From Plecoglossus altivelis (Eukaryota > Chordata > Actinopteri > Osmeriformes > Plecoglossidae), in NCBI GenBank assembly GCA_036571765.1, contig BROE01000001.1, positions 7,002,818 to 7,066,817 on the forward strand: a DNA stretch of 64,000 bases. The letters run 5' to 3'. A model generated the notes under the pieces. The model made no database searches, was not told where the DNA came from, and saw only the letters and a list, made by a program, of their open reading frames with translations. The translations under genes were made by a program, and so were the position numbers. This document shows positions 34,170 through 48,099 of the stretch, piece after piece. Numbering within the stretch: position 1 is the stretch's first letter; each line of letters opens with the position of its first letter.

Positions 34170-37100
34170 CTATTCCGCTTCTTTTGCCTGATGAAATAAA
34201 GGAGTAATTATCAATAATATTCCTCTCAAACAGAACATGAATATTCCACATTTTGATATGGAATATTTAGGACATTTAAGCAAATTATATTTACTTTCCA
34301 TAATTTTCCCTTGATTGCTTTAAAGTGGTGTTTATGAGATCCCATGAGGTATATTCATGAACACTTAGTGTAACATCAGTAGGTATTTACCTTTCCAGCA
34401 TCACGACTCTTGCTTCTGAGCTTGTTGACTTGAGACTCAGCGATGTCAGCACGCTCCTCAGCCTCCTCCAGCTCATGCTGAACCTTCCTGAACTTGGACA
34501 TGTGGGAGTTGGCCTGCTCCTCCTGGAAGGGAGTTAGAGGGAAACATCAATACCAAAGTGAAAACATTCTACAATAGTAGTCTTACCATCAAATACAACT
34601 TAAATGTTTAGTGTAAATTAAACATATCTTTATTTTATTTGAATTCAATGAATGACTCACCGCCTCCTCAGCCTGTCTCTTGTAAGCCTTCACTTTAAGC
34701 TGCAGCTTATCCACCAGGTCTTGAAGTCTATTTACATTCTTCTTATCCTCCTCAGTCTGAAGTAAAAAATTTATTAATTGATCGTGTTCACACAAATAAT
34801 GATGATTTTATAAAGAGTGTAAAGAGTGTGTTGTTACCTGGTATGTCAGCTCCTTGACTCTGCGCTCGTACTTGCGGACTCCCTTGACTGCATCTACACC
34901 TCTCCTCTGTTCAGCCTCAACCTCAGTCTCCAGCTCACGCACCTGTGTAGAGAACAGGAGCTCATGGTCAATCCATAATTCCATAACCAATACTAAAAGG
35001 CCTTTATTAACAGCGTTATGCCAGACTGAATGCACCAGTGATATTTCACCTCTGTCAGGGTCACACAGGGAATACTCAATGTTTGCCGACTCACCCTGGA
35101 CTCCAGTTTCTGGAGCTGCTTCTTGCCACCCTTCATGGCTAGGTTCTCTGCCTCATCCAGACGGTGCTGCAGGTCCTTGACTGTCACCTCAAGATTCTTC
35201 TTCATCCTTTCAAGGTGAGAGCTGGTGTCCTGCTCCTTCTTCAGCTCTTCTGCCATCATGGCTGCCTGCAAAGATCAAATACATTTTCTTATGACGATTG
35301 CTGTTAAGAATGTGAGGGCAAAAGGTAATGGGTAGCAAGTATATAATTAAGGTTTTCTCCAGTTTATAATTTCTAACCAAAATGTTGTTGTTGTTGTTGA
35401 GTATGGTAATTTATAGGTTTGTTGTGAGGAAACCAGTTTTGTTGGTGTTGCTTTTAAATATTTGATGTACAAATTAAGATTTAAAACAGAAAAGAGTGGT
35501 AGTGGTAATTATTAGAGCACAGGGATTAATTCAAAATGTCCAGACTCACATCAGTGATGGCCTTCTTGGCCTTCTCTTCAGCATTTCTGGCCTCCTGGAC
35601 AATGTCGTCCACCTCTCCCTGAACCTGGACCAGGTCAGTCTCAAGCTTCTTCTTGGTGTTCAACAAGCTGGTGTTCTGAAAGAGAGTACACATGTATATA
35701 GAAATAACTAAGCTTTTGGTGTAAATGACTTTCTGTCATTGTGTGTGTATGTTGTTGTGTGTATGTCCATACCTGGGAATGCAGGAGTCCCACTCTCTCA
35801 CTGGCGTCCACCAGCTCCTGCTCAGCCACTTTGCGGCCTCTCTCTGTCTGCTCCAGAGCTGCTCTCAGCTCTTCAATCTCAGCCACCATCAGACCGTTTC
35901 TGCGTTCCACCATGGCAGCCTGTTCCTTCATGTCTTCTGAGGCACGAACGGCATCATCCAAATGCAGTTGGGCATCCTGGGAACAAACAAAAGGATGAAT
36001 AAATGCAGTGTAGGTGCTTGCATTGTTGTTTATTTGAGTTACGTAAGTGAACTTGTCGAATGATACTAAACTGAACAATAAATTGTTTTATAGGTGAGCG
36101 GTTGCAGACATTTACAGTACCTTGAGCTGCGCCTGTACGTTCCTCAGCTGCTTCTGGGACTCAGCAGCCTGGCGGTTAGCATGGCTCAGCTGGATCTCCA
36201 TCTCATTCAGGTCTCCTTCCATCTTCTTCTTAATTCTCAGGGCATCATTCCTGCTGCGGACCTCAGAGTCCAGGGTGCTCTGCATGGAGTCCATCACTCT
36301 CTGGCTGTTCCTCTTGATCTGCTCCATCTCCTCATCCTTCTCTGCCAGCTTTCTGTCCACCTCACCCTTGACCTGGTTCAGCTCCAGCTGCACACGAAGA
36401 ATCTTGGACTCCTCATGCTCCAGGGTTCCCTGGATAAAACAAAATAATTTGCAATGTTCTTTTTACACAAGTGGATCATAAAAGTATTTATTTTTTCCAC
36501 TTTGTTCTGGAAATAGAGGTGAATGTTTACCTCAGCTTCCTCCAGAGCTGTCTGAATCTCAGACTTCTCAGTCTCCACTGTTTTCTTGGCCTTCTCCAGC
36601 TCATGGATGCTCTTGCCAGTCTCTCCAATCTGCTCAGTCAGGTCAGAGATCTCCTCTGTAATTTGAAACACAAGAAAATTTAAGTACCATCCCTGATCTA
36701 TCAGATTCAAAATGAGTTGAAGAGAGGAAATTGCTGCTACTGACACACTTATCCAAAGAAAAAAATGAAACAGTATCCGTTTTCCTTTGTTACAAAAACA
36801 CCAAAGACTACATTCATCTCACGTTGCAAGTTCTTGTTCTCTCTCTTCAGAGTCTCCAGCTGGTCAAGAGCCTCCTCATAGGAGTTCTTCATCTTGAAGA
36901 GCTCTGTGCTGAGAGAACGAGCCTCCTTCTGAGCTCCCTCAAGCTCAGCCTGGCCCTCCTCAAACTTCTGCTTCCACTCTGCAAGAACCTAAGAGGAAGC
37001 ACACACCAAACAACATTTACCAGTAGAATTACAAATGACTGATGAGTTTAAATCTATGGTGTAGTAAGACAGTGTTGAGAAGCCAGTTGCAGGTCCCATT

Positions 37101-40100
37101 TTCACCTTGTCAAAGTTCCTCTGCTTCTTATCCAGGTTGGCAGCCAAGGCATTGGCTCTTTCAACATCAATCATGAGATCCTCCACCTCTCCCTGCAGCC
37201 TCTGCTTGGTCTTCTCCAGAGAGGCACACTTGGAGTTTGTGGCCTCAATGGTCTCCTCAGCTTCCTGGAGACGCTGAGCCAGCTTCTTCCTGTTAGATAC
37301 AAGAGCAGTATTGTAAAGACATACAGTCCTCATATCAGGCATTATACTGTCTCACAATATTTGACGATATGTGGCTCATCTGTGTATTGCTGCCTGAGAA
37401 CAGACTTCCTTTGACTTACTTGGCCTCCTCCAGCTCCTCTGTCCTCTGGATGGCATCAGTCTCATACTTGGTTCTCCACTGAGCCACCTCAGAGTTAGCC
37501 TTGGACATGCTCCGTTGCAGCTCTGCCTTGGCCTCCTGCTCCTCCTCGAACTGCTCCCTCAGCAGGTCACAGTCATGGCGGGCAGACTGAACACCATGAG
37601 CCAGCGCATTCTTAGCCTAAGATGAAGAGGAAAGAGTGAGAAAAAAGACTTACTTTTGCCATTACAAATGACAAGTATATACATACAAGCACATCCTGAC
37701 ACACAAAAGTAAATCTCATGTCAGTACTGTCTGCGACTTGCTGGCCCCAGTCCAGGGTGTAACCTGCCTATGGCCTGAAAGCTACTGGGTTAGGCTCCAG
37801 TCACCCGTGACCCCCAAATGGGAACAAGCGGCACTGCAATCCCTCCCAGGGACTAGCAGTAGATAAAGGATGGATGGATGTCAGTACTGTAGCTCAATTG
37901 AAACATGTGCACATCTACTAACTTGTCTTACATATGTTCCAAATATAAAGTCAAAGAAAGTTTGAATTATGGATCTTAGACCAAGAACAAGAATAAGATG
38001 CAGTAATAAACAAATGTGTTTCATTAAGTGGACTCTGGAGGATGGTTAGTCAACACAAAATGCTTTTTCAATTTGTAATGTACCTTGACTTCCTCCTCAA
38101 CAAGTCTCTTGAGCTCCTCAATCTGCTGGGTGTAGGCCTGCTTGCCTCTGGTCAGCTGGGACACCAGGGCTTCCTTCTCCTCAAGCTGGCGACCAAACTC
38201 ACCTGTGGAGAATTTAGTAGGTTTTGTCAGGTCAAGCCACAGTCAGGCAAGTGTTCTAAAAGTCTTTTTTCTAACTATTGATAAAGGAATTGTTCAAGAT
38301 TCACTGAATTTACCATTCTCAGTGAGGAGTCTGGCTTTCTGTCCACCGATATCATTGATCTGGCGAACATTCTCATCATTCTTGGTCTTGATCTCACTGA
38401 GCTGGTCCTCAAGGGTACGACACATCTTCTCCAAATTGCCCTGTGGAACAAACACCATTTTTCAGACAACCTGAAATCCTTACATTTGTCAAAAGTAGCA
38501 AATTAAATAAAAGTGAACATAATTAGTTTTCATATATATCTAAGATCCAGTCCTTCATCCTCTGTCTACAGGGTCGGTCAGCTTTAAAGTTTTACAGTTT
38601 ATTTATACCACCAACCTTAGCCTTGGCAACCGCCTCCATGTTGGAGGAGAGGTCATCAATCTCCATTTTGTATTCACTCTTCTCTTTCTCCAGCTTCTGC
38701 TTGACGCGCTGCAGGTTGTCGATCTGCTCTCCCAGCTCTGCCACACTGTCAGCCTGCTTCTTCCTCAGGGCTGAGGCTGTGGCCTCATGCTGCAGGGTGG
38801 ACTCCTCCAGGTCACGTCTTAGCTTCTGGAACTCAGCCTCTCGCTTCTTGTTCATCTCAATCTGAGCAGCTGTGGCACCTCCAGCCTCCTCCAGCCTCTC
38901 ACTGATCTCCTCCAGTTCCCTGGACAGATCGGCCCTCTGCTTCTCCACCTTGGCCCTGGCAGCACGCTCGGCCTCAATCTCCTCTTCCAGCTCTTCAATA
39001 CGAGCCTACAGTATACAAAAATATAATTGGGTTAAAGTTTCACATTTCTTGCCCACATATGAGAGGAGAAGGACTAAATAAACAACATACATTTGAGCCA
39101 CAATTAAGTCCAATATCATCCAGCCCAAACCAGGAAATTTTTCCTGTCTAGAGTCTAGTAACTACTAGCATACCTGGAGCTCCTTGATCTTCTTCTGTAG
39201 CTGGGCACCCATAGACTGCTCATCCTCAATCTTGCTGAGGAGCTGGCTGGTCTCAAAGTCCTTCCTATGGAGCACAAAGGAATTCAAGGTTTTTTGTCTT
39301 GCATCTTGATGGGAGAATACAAACTAGTGTGTTATAATCAATGTAGAAATGTATTGATTTCCATGCTTCTTAATAGCTATATTACTTCTTGATCTTCTCC
39401 TCAGACTGCTGCTTGTCGTTCTCCAGGTCCATGATGGACTCCTGGGCCAGTTTCAGGTCTCCCTCCAGCTTTCTCTTAGCTCTCTCAAGGTCCATACGGA
39501 GCTTCTTCTCTTGCTCCAGAGAACCTTCAAGCTGGAGGACAACAACGTTAAGAGTTAACACTTAAGCTTAATAAAAATGATTGAAAGTAAACACAATAAT
39601 TCAAACAACGATATTCTCACCATCTGAATATCTAATATCAAGAGTTCACAGTAAGTACAAAAACTTAATAAATAAGACTTGACCTACATCATCAACTTGC
39701 TGTTCCAGCTTGGTCTTGGCCTTGGTCAGAGTGTTGACTTTATCCTCCTCTGCCTGCAGGTCATCCAGTGTCTGCTGGTGGGCCTCTTGCAGGGCTTTCT
39801 TCTCCTTGGTCAGCTTGGCAACACTCTCATCTTGAGATGCCATCTCCTCAGTCAGATTTTTAACCTGGACAAGACAGCAATAATCCGATGGTCAACTCAG
39901 ACCTTCAGAAGAGTACAGGTAGTCAACATTTCTTGTATTATTATCAATGAGATGTTGATACCTTGTTCTCAGTGGCATGCTTCTCCTTCTCCACTTTGGC
40001 CAGGGTAAGCTCCAGATCATCAATGTCCTTCTTCAGCTCAGAGCACTCATCCTCCAGCTTCCTCTTCTTGGCTGTCAACTCAGCATTCATCTCCTCTTCA

Positions 40101-43100
40101 TCCTCCAGCCTTTCTGTTGTCTCTTTGAGTTTGGCCTCCAGCTGGATCTTGCTCTTGATAAGACCCTCACATCTTTCCTCAGCATCGTTCAGATTCTCTG
40201 ATTCCTGAGAGAAGAACGTTTGTGGGTGAGCCAATGTGTATATGATATCATTGATTTATAGTGTGTGCATAGTAAATTCACAGTACATTATATGACATTA
40301 TTGACACGTGATGTGTACATGTGTATTTCACTTACAGATGCTACTTGAAGAGCTAGGTCATTCTTCTCCTGAAGGAGGGACACCATCTTCTCCTCCAGCT
40401 CCTTCTTGCGAGCCTCAGCTTTTTCAAGAGCAACTTTGCACTTTGCAAATTCCTCTTTCATGTTGGCTAATTCCTTCTCTGTCTCAGCACTTTGCAGGAG
40501 AGGCTTGATCTTGTAGTAGACCTTCATCCATGGCCAGTGTTTCACATTCATGAAAGAGCGGATGTTGTACTGGATGGTGTAGACAGACTCTCTGATAACA
40601 AGAGATGCAATCTTATGAAAGCACGTAAAGACTTTAAAAACAAATCACTTATATGTCCCTGTGTATATGGTAAAACTGACTTTGGATGCCAAAATGAGTA
40701 CCCTCTCACCTCCTCTCCATCATCTTGGTAAACTCCTTCCTCATCAGGTATCCACGACATAGAGCCTGTGTCATTGTTACAAGAGTAGCAAGCTTCTCAT
40801 CTCTCATCTCCTCAAGGACACCAAGTAGACCCGCTTTGAAGAACACCTGAGATATGAAAATTAACAAACAAAAGTAAACAAGGGAAATGAGAAATCCTTT
40901 AGTCCTTTGGAGGACTTAAAATGTAGAAAGTTGCTTTAATTAAATTTAATTAATGTTGTTTCTCCTTTTACATGAGTCAGCACTTAAAATAAGTTCAATA
41001 TGATTGCCACAGACTTCTCCTCAAAAAAGGATAGGAGAGCGTTGGTTACCTTTTCAATGTGGACTCTACCTTATACATTGAAATAATGATGGCTCAGGGC
41101 AATTATTAAGGCTGTGTTTGTATTATAATATTGATCTATACATAGCTTAACAGTTCTTAAAAACAAGACTGCTCTAGATAAAATGTGTTATACATTGTAA
41201 ATTGTGATTATGGGTAGATCAGTGGGGGAGACAGTGTTCCTTGTATTCCATAAGTATCCAGAATCTTACCTTGGTGTGTCCAAACTTGTACTCATCATGG
41301 TTCACATCAATGGATCCAAGCAGTTTTTCTGAAGCCTTCTTGTTGTCCATGAACTGGCCTTCAGGGATGACACCTGCATTCAATACCTTGTACCTGTAAA
41401 GAAAGAAAATCTATTTCTCAATGTCTGCTTATACACAGAAACTATATCACAATTTGAAGTGTTTCTTGTTACCTCTGCTTGAAGTCAGCATAGATGATTC
41501 TGCTGGGGAAACCCTTTCTGCAGATCCTAATACCCTCCAGCACACCATTACACCTCAGCTGGTGGATAACCAGGAAGTTCTCCATCAACCCTGGAATTCA
41601 AATGTTTACCGTTCAGTAATTTCTTGTTTAAAGACAATTTGTACATTTAAACGAATAATTTTTGAAGTGTAATACTGAAAGAATATGTTTTACCTGGAGT
41701 CTTTGATTCATTGGGAATCAGGCAACGCACAAAATGAGGGTGGGTGCTCCTCAAGTTGGTCATCAGCTTGCCCAAGTTCTCCTGTAAGGTTGTTGCAAAG
41801 GAAAGTTATCTCAGATATTGTTAATAATCGATCTGAATTGTTTATGATCAGACATAATTAAATTTACTTCAGTTTTTAAGTGAGTATAAGTCAGTAATGG
41901 CATATTTTTCAGTCAGTCCCAGATGTGATAATAAGCTCACTCACTCTGAACTGTGAAGACACAGTCTGCATGGAGCCACCCTTCTTCTTGCCTCCTTTCT
42001 TTGAGGTATCTATCAAATGACCATAAGGAGTTAAAGCACCACAATATAATTAAAGAAAAGCCTTTAATAGTTACGAAAATGTATGAGTATTCATGTAAAT
42101 ACATGTCAAGATTAAGTCTAACTCTATTTTGAATCCTAGTTCAATAAACATAGCTGGTGAAAAGTCATGCTAACCTTCTAATGTTTTGTCTTGACGATGT
42201 ACTTTAGTAAAATATATGTAGTATTTGTGTGCCATAACCTTAATCTTTTACACTCATTTAACATTACTAACCCTCAGGTGGAGCAGCAACATAAAGTGTT
42301 GCCAAGAGTTTGGTTGAGGACTTTCCGTACAGCTGGAGCACAGACTCGTTCAGGGGATCCTTGTTCTTGTCCAGCCAGCCACAAATGTTGTAATCCACTG
42401 TACCAGCATAGTGGACCAGGGAGAAGTGGGCCTCAGCCTTGCCCTTTGCTGGTTTAGGCTTCTCAAATGCCTTGTTCTTGCCAAGATGCTGGTCATACAG
42501 CTTGTTCTTAAAGGAAGTGTCTGAAGCCTTGGGGAACATGCACTCCTCCTCCAGGATGGAGAAAATGCCCATTGGCTGGTGGACAAATACACATTGGTTA
42601 CGTTTCCAGAAAGTAAACTATTGTTCATATTTGTCAAACTAATCTCACCTTCTCAATAAGCTCAATGCAGGCAGCCAAGTCCATGCCAAAATCAATGAAC
42701 TCCCAGATGATGCCCTCCTTCTTGTACTCCTCTTGCTCCAGGACGAACATGGTGTGGTTGAAGAACTGTTGCAGTTTCTCATTGGTGAAGTTGATGCACA
42801 GCTGCTCCATGCTGTTGAACTAGAATATGCAAAGTTTAGTAGAACTTTATCAAGCTATACACACATACAGTATTCTACACAGAGACACACAGAACCAACC
42901 ACTTGAAAATGTATATAAAAATATGAATCAAACAAATTTGCCATCATGACCAATCTTAAACTCACATCAAAGATCTCAAATCCAGCAATGTCCAGCACAC
43001 CAATATAAAAGTTCCTTTGCTGCTTGGTGTCCAACATCTGGTTGATGCGGATGACCATCCACAAGAACATCCTCTCATAGATGGACTTAGCCAGAGCGCT

Positions 43101-46061
43101 CACTGAATTGTTAACCTGTGTCACATTATGTAATAAAATATGTTAATTCCATAGTTATATATACATTTATACAAAATACTGTCCCACTGTCCCTGCAACA
43201 ATATGATAAATATTATAAAAACATTTTATTGTGGGAAAAAGATCGCTCAAAGTCTTTTCCAAGCCATACCTGAGGCACTGTCTGACCCTTGGTCACAAAC
43301 TCATTGCCGACCTTCACTCTGGGGTAACACAGAGCTTTTAGCATGTCAGCTGAGTTCAGGCCAAGAAGGTAACCGATTTTATCAGCCACTGGAGAGTAAA
43401 ATTATGAATGAGTATCAAATACTTACTATGAGGTAACTGTAATTACATTTCAACATATCAAATACCAGTTTGAGAGAAGTGTATAAGCAGGAAGTAAGAC
43501 TAACCCTCTGTGCCATCTGGCTCAGCCTGCTCTTCACGCTGCTTCTGCTTGAAGTGCATGTTGCCATGGTGCATGACTGCACCAGTCAGCTTGTAGATGC
43601 TCATCTTCTCTTCAGCGGAGAAACCCAAGATGTCAATAGCATCCTGGAAGGGAAAACTTTGTTAATGTTGTTCAAAGAAATAATTGTACTTGAGGAAAGT
43701 TATCGGAGGTTTTTGCATGTTTTGATATGTCTTGATCCTGAGCCAAATATTGATACACATTGTATTACACATTGTATTGTATTACACACTTTTAGTGACT
43801 TACATCTGTGGCATCCAGCTCAACTGTGTCATCAATACTGGCCACTGTAATCTGACCCTGGCTGATCATGGGGAAGTCGTAGGGGTTGGTGGTGATGAGC
43901 GCCATTTCTGTGGAAACACAAAACTGAAATGATTACCACCTGCTAGTATTTGTCATACATCTTTAAAAATTAACAAAAGTAAAATCATGTTATAATATTT
44001 ATTTTAATCTGTGCAGTGCCTCACCAACAAGCTCAGGTTTATGGTTGGTCATCATCTGGTAGAAGATGTGGTAGCCTCTCTCATCAGGCAGCTGGAAGCT
44101 CACTCTGGACTTCTCCAGCAAGTCTAAGAGAAAGAAAAGAGTAAAGACATTATTGAGTAAAGTAAAAGGACATCATTAGTTTATTTGCTTGAAAGCATTT
44201 GAGGAATTCAAGTCAACTCACAGGTCTCAATGTCAGCACTAGCCAGTTTTCCAGAAGTGTGGAAGTGAATCCTAATAAATTTACCCTAAAAGACAACATT
44301 TGATGTCAATGGTGTCAAGAATTAAAATATCTGCCTGCAGTGTATACTTCTCCAGCATGCACTCCAATGTACATTGTCCTGTAACAACAGCATAATTGTA
44401 TGTGATTAAATGATAGAACATGTAAACTTGTGAAGTGATAAGCATCGAAAGCAGTCTTCAACTGTGACACTTACAAAGCGAGAAGAGTTGTCATTCCTCA
44501 CTGTCTTGGCATTACCATAGGCTTCCAGTAGAGGATTAGCTGCAATGATCTGATCCTCAAGGGAACCCTGAAGGGAGACAAATCAGTTAGTCCTCATATC
44601 TTCTAAATTGCATCTTTCAAAATTTTTCAACTTTTTCAGCTTTAATTTCCAGTATTGCAATGGTATATATCAGAATATATCATGCTGTATAAATCACAAA
44701 TCCAATGAATAAAATAAGGCCATGATTGTCATACAGCATGTGACATGACTTACCTGCATTTTGCCAGGAGTTGCATCCTTCTTCTTCTCACCTCCAGAAA
44801 CAGCAATGGTGGCAAAGTACTGGATGACACGCTTGGTGTTGACAGTCTTTCCAGCACCAGATTCTCCACTTGTTTATGAAATGATAAAAGTTTTACTTTC
44901 AGTAATTCTTCCAAGTGCCATATAAGCAATAAATACTGACTTTCTGTTTGTCAATTATTTGTACACTTATTGTATTTGTATTTTAAAGAGATTTCATTTT
45001 CTATTTTTAAATCTTCAACTCACGTGATAAGGACGGACTGGTTCTCCCTATCTGAAAGTTAAGATATTTGCAAGAAGTTACATGTGCTCATAAACACAAA
45101 AACAGTTTTGTTGGTCTTCCCTACATTCCATCCATTTATTCATCCATCCATACATCTATCAATCCCTTTATACATCTATCTATGAGTGTCCATACCAGTC
45201 AACATGAACTGATAGGCGTTGTCAGAGACGGAGAAGATGTGGGGTGGAGCCTCCATACGCTTCTTCCCTCTGTAGGCATTGACCACTTCCATGTCATACA
45301 CAGGGAGCCACTTGTAGGGGTTCACCGTGGCACAGAAGAGCCCAGAGTAGGTCTGCGTGTGATGAGAGGGTAAAGGGAAATGTAGCTATTAAAGTGAGAT
45401 TATTTTATATTATGGTATTTTATCAGGGTTGGTTGGCATCCTGAAGATGGCTCATGTGTATATACTGTATGTCAGTTTCTTACGTAGATCATCCATGCAG
45501 CATAACGCTCTTTGAGGTTATACAGGACAGAAGCTTCATTGAGGTAGGTCATCATGGCCATGTCCTCAATCTTGTCAAATTTAGGAGGGTTCATGTTCAT
45601 GACTTCATCTTCTTTGAAGGTTTTAGTCTGAAAATGTTCAAGACATACATGAAGCCTACAACAATTGAAACATTTTGGCAATCAATAAATTATTACTTAG
45701 TTATGTGAAACAGTTCAAATGTATGAGTAAATGTAACTGCTAGAAGGTTCATGTTTTATAAAAGAGTGTATAAAGCAACTTTATCACAGAATTCTGGTAT
45801 ACAGAAATACTTGTCCACATTCATTGTTTTATTTGTGCTTTTGTATTGTCTTACCTCTTCAGTGTCAAGGATTTTCACATCACACTTTCCACCATCCCTC
45901 TTAATAACCAGACCCTTGAGGTACAACTCCTTGGCATCAGGCACATAGCAGGCATTCTTAGCATCAAATGGTGCTGTCTGGGCCTCAAGCCTCTCCTTCT
46001 CAGGCTTGCGAAGGTAAATGGCGGCCTTGCCATATTGGGCCATCTCTGCGTCCGTACTCAT
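34170..46061 (-). CDS. Gene C: fast skeletal-type myosin heavy chain, complete and intact (1935 aa)
   Basis: Reference copy. Coding exons: 46061-45855, 45627-45484, 45352-45196, 45051-45024, 44868-44754, 44567-44475, 44285-44222, 44123-44025, 43907-43804, 43643-43505, 43388-43270, 43115-42966, 42819-42649, 42575-42272, 42009-41945, 41781-41694, 41590-41473, 41393-41270, 40846-40710, 40591-40336, 40204-39962, 39864-39688, 39531-39386, 39264-39174, 39005-38616, 38440-38314, 38202-38084, 37616-37420, 37289-37106, 36988-36823, 36655-36531, 36429-36121, 35976-35773, 35675-35550, 35265-35095, 34942-34838, 34756-34661, 34522-34391, 34187-34170. They sum to 5808 nt with consistent phases. SH3-like N-terminus about 33-80; P-loop about 180-187; switch I about 242-248; switch II about 464-470; lysine-rich loop 2 about 632-643; reactive cysteines about C696 and C706; first IQ about 785-799 (ALCRGYLMRKEF, where A, B and D have ALARGYL); lever-end proline about 839; coiled-coil rod to about 1925. 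The family is certain. Assignment to fast skeletal rather than cardiac muscle rests on the array and the N-terminus. Confidence 0.97.
37731..37877 (+). mobile_element. Short SINE-like insertion in gene C intron 27/28 with 13-bp target duplication
   Basis: About 147 bp flanked by direct copies of atgtcagtactgt (37718-37730 and 37878-37890). The sequence ccagggtgtaacctgcc, then ggctccagtcacccgtga and a 3' tggatggatgg tail is typical of a short interspersed repeat found in many fish. The same intron of A and B lacks it, so the insertion followed separation of C from them. Confidence 0.75.
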
Positions 46062-46258
46062 GGTGGCGGTTTACTGCAAAGAAAATGCATCAAGCAAATT
46101 AAATAAAGTTGATCCACCGGTTGTGACAATTTGACAACAGCAAAAATCATTATCTTTCATTTGTTTCAAATGCTTAGCTTATTTAAAATGTAAATGTTTC
46201 CAGAGACCAGGTCTTTAGTTAGATGAAACAATGCAGTTATGTCTGAAGTGTGTCTCAC

Positions 46259-46299
46259 CTGGTCTTCCCTCCCCAGATGAAACAGGTTTTTTGTTGACA
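46259..46299 (-). other. Gene C untranslated exon 2
   Basis: This 41-nt exon has a cag acceptor and a CCAG|GTGAG donor and aligns with the equivalent exon of gene A. The ATG exon begins at about 46073. The upstream intron (46300-46765) is AT-rich and otherwise featureless. Confidence 0.75.
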
Positions 46300-46765
46300 C
46301 TGGAAGATATAAGATGATTTGAATTCATTCATAGACACCCATTGTTCAACTCCAAAAAGAGACATACAACACAGTTATGGAAAACATTACTCAAAATCTT
46401 TGTTATTAAAATAGAGCACACATTTTGTAACTTTCTGGATGCCTTTTAAAATTAATGTTTTTTGTATTTATTTTGTTGTTGTTAGAGTTCTAAGTGTAAC
46501 AGTTTATATCTACAGTTTCATTCTGAAGCAACGTTTTTTCTCCAGGGATGTGAGAAAGCACATCTGACCACATCCAATAGTAATAAATAATAGTTTAAAG
46601 GATAAATAACTTAATGGTATGATATGGTATCCCTTTTATTTTATTTTTTCAAGTCAAATGTGGTTTCCATAAATGTAAAAAAATAAAATGAATAATTCAA
46701 TCTCAACACCCACATGCAATATGAAAATGGCAAAAAATGCTAAATGGAAGAGAGTTGGGTCTCAC

Positions 46766-46905
46766 CACAGAGGTTGAAGCTATCTGTCCATGGATGCTGT
46801 CCTGTGGGACTACTTATATTTGGTGGAGAGTGCCAAGCTAGCAGAAGCTAATTGTGGACCACTCTCCTCAAGGAAGTCTGTAAGAGGCGAGCATTTAGGG
46901 TTTAA
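46766..46905 (-). promoter_or_regulatory. Gene C core promoter and untranslated exon 1
   Basis: The AATATAAG TATA box at 46813-46821 sits 48 bp before the exon 1 donor (last exon base 46766, GTG|GTGAG). The conserved upstream segment continues to about 46905 and shares with gene B a distal motif, aaaccctaaatgctcgcc on the minus strand, that is only partly kept in A. Confidence 0.75.
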
Positions 46906-47238
46906 CTTGACTTGACTCCCTCCCTCCCTTCCTTTTTCGCACTCTATAGTTTCTAGTGCAAACTTGCAGTACAGTATTTGTTCTATACAGCTTTAATGTT
47001 CATTTAACATGTTACGGTAACATGTAGGTTAATATATATTCTATTTATAACATATATAAAATGGATGGACATACAAGTTTAAAGACAGCCAAGGCACTTG
47101 AAAAAGAAAAAGAAATTCACATTATATAAACTGATGCTTAATGAGACTTGGGTTGAAAATGACAAGACAATGTTTGGTGACAACATAATATTTATTTGTT
47201 CTTTTAATTATGCTACATTTGTAAAACAAAAAACAAAC

Positions 47239-47260
47239 ATATATATATATATATATATAT
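47239..47260. repeat. (AT)n microsatellite
   Basis: An uninterrupted AT dinucleotide run of about 11 units in the C-D spacer. Confidence 0.9.
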
Positions 47261-48099
47261 GTATTTTTACATACATAAATAACAAGGTTACCTTGCAAGA
47301 ATGTACTGTCAACTTGATTAAGTTCCATGACAATTGAAAAGGTTTATTACAAATAACAGAGTAAAGACACCAAACAAATGGTCAAACATGTCACATCATG
47401 TCATGTCATCTTACTATACGCTGAAATCAGCACAATTGTAGATAATGGATAAATGGAGGAAATATTGAACAGTCATTCATTGTGCAGCAAGTACATGGTT
47501 GCAGTATATTCCGATTGTCACCATGGAATGTTACCACCTAACATTTGCAGATGCTTAACATTTTCCTTGAACAGCATACACATGATTTACATTCTTATGT
47601 ATCTGTAGATAATGCTATCTAACTTAAAGAACATTTATTGGTTTAGTCTCTGAATCTGAACTGTGTAGACTACTGTGCAAAAAATGCATTTATTATTTTA
47701 AATATGTATTCTTTGTCTTCTGTATTTGTACTTCAGTTTGAAAGTACAATGTTGGGAACATTTTTGGTCGGTCTTTTCATTTTATTGTCTGAAAGCAATT
47801 TTATTCATTTTTTATTATAACTTATCAGATCCATGTGCATTATATGTATCCTATCCCAACAGTGTAAACCATACAATAAATAACTGATAAGACAATAATG
47901 CATACTTTTTAATGAACTGCATGCATCTTATAACAATGCAGTTAAAATGTAAATATTTAGAGACACAGCTGCTGTCTCTAGTATTGTGTCAATGTCCAAA
48001 ATGTGACTCAAAACGTTTAAACTGTCAGCATTTCATCAATCAGTGTGACATTTAAGATCATTCTTAACATACATTTTTGGGTGACATGTACTGCTTGAT

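Noticed and set aside
34170..46061. Intronic microRNA such as the miR-499 or miR-208 type known from other MYH genes.
   Set aside because: I saw no matching mature sequence in the introns, and those microRNAs belong to MYH7b and cardiac MYH genes.
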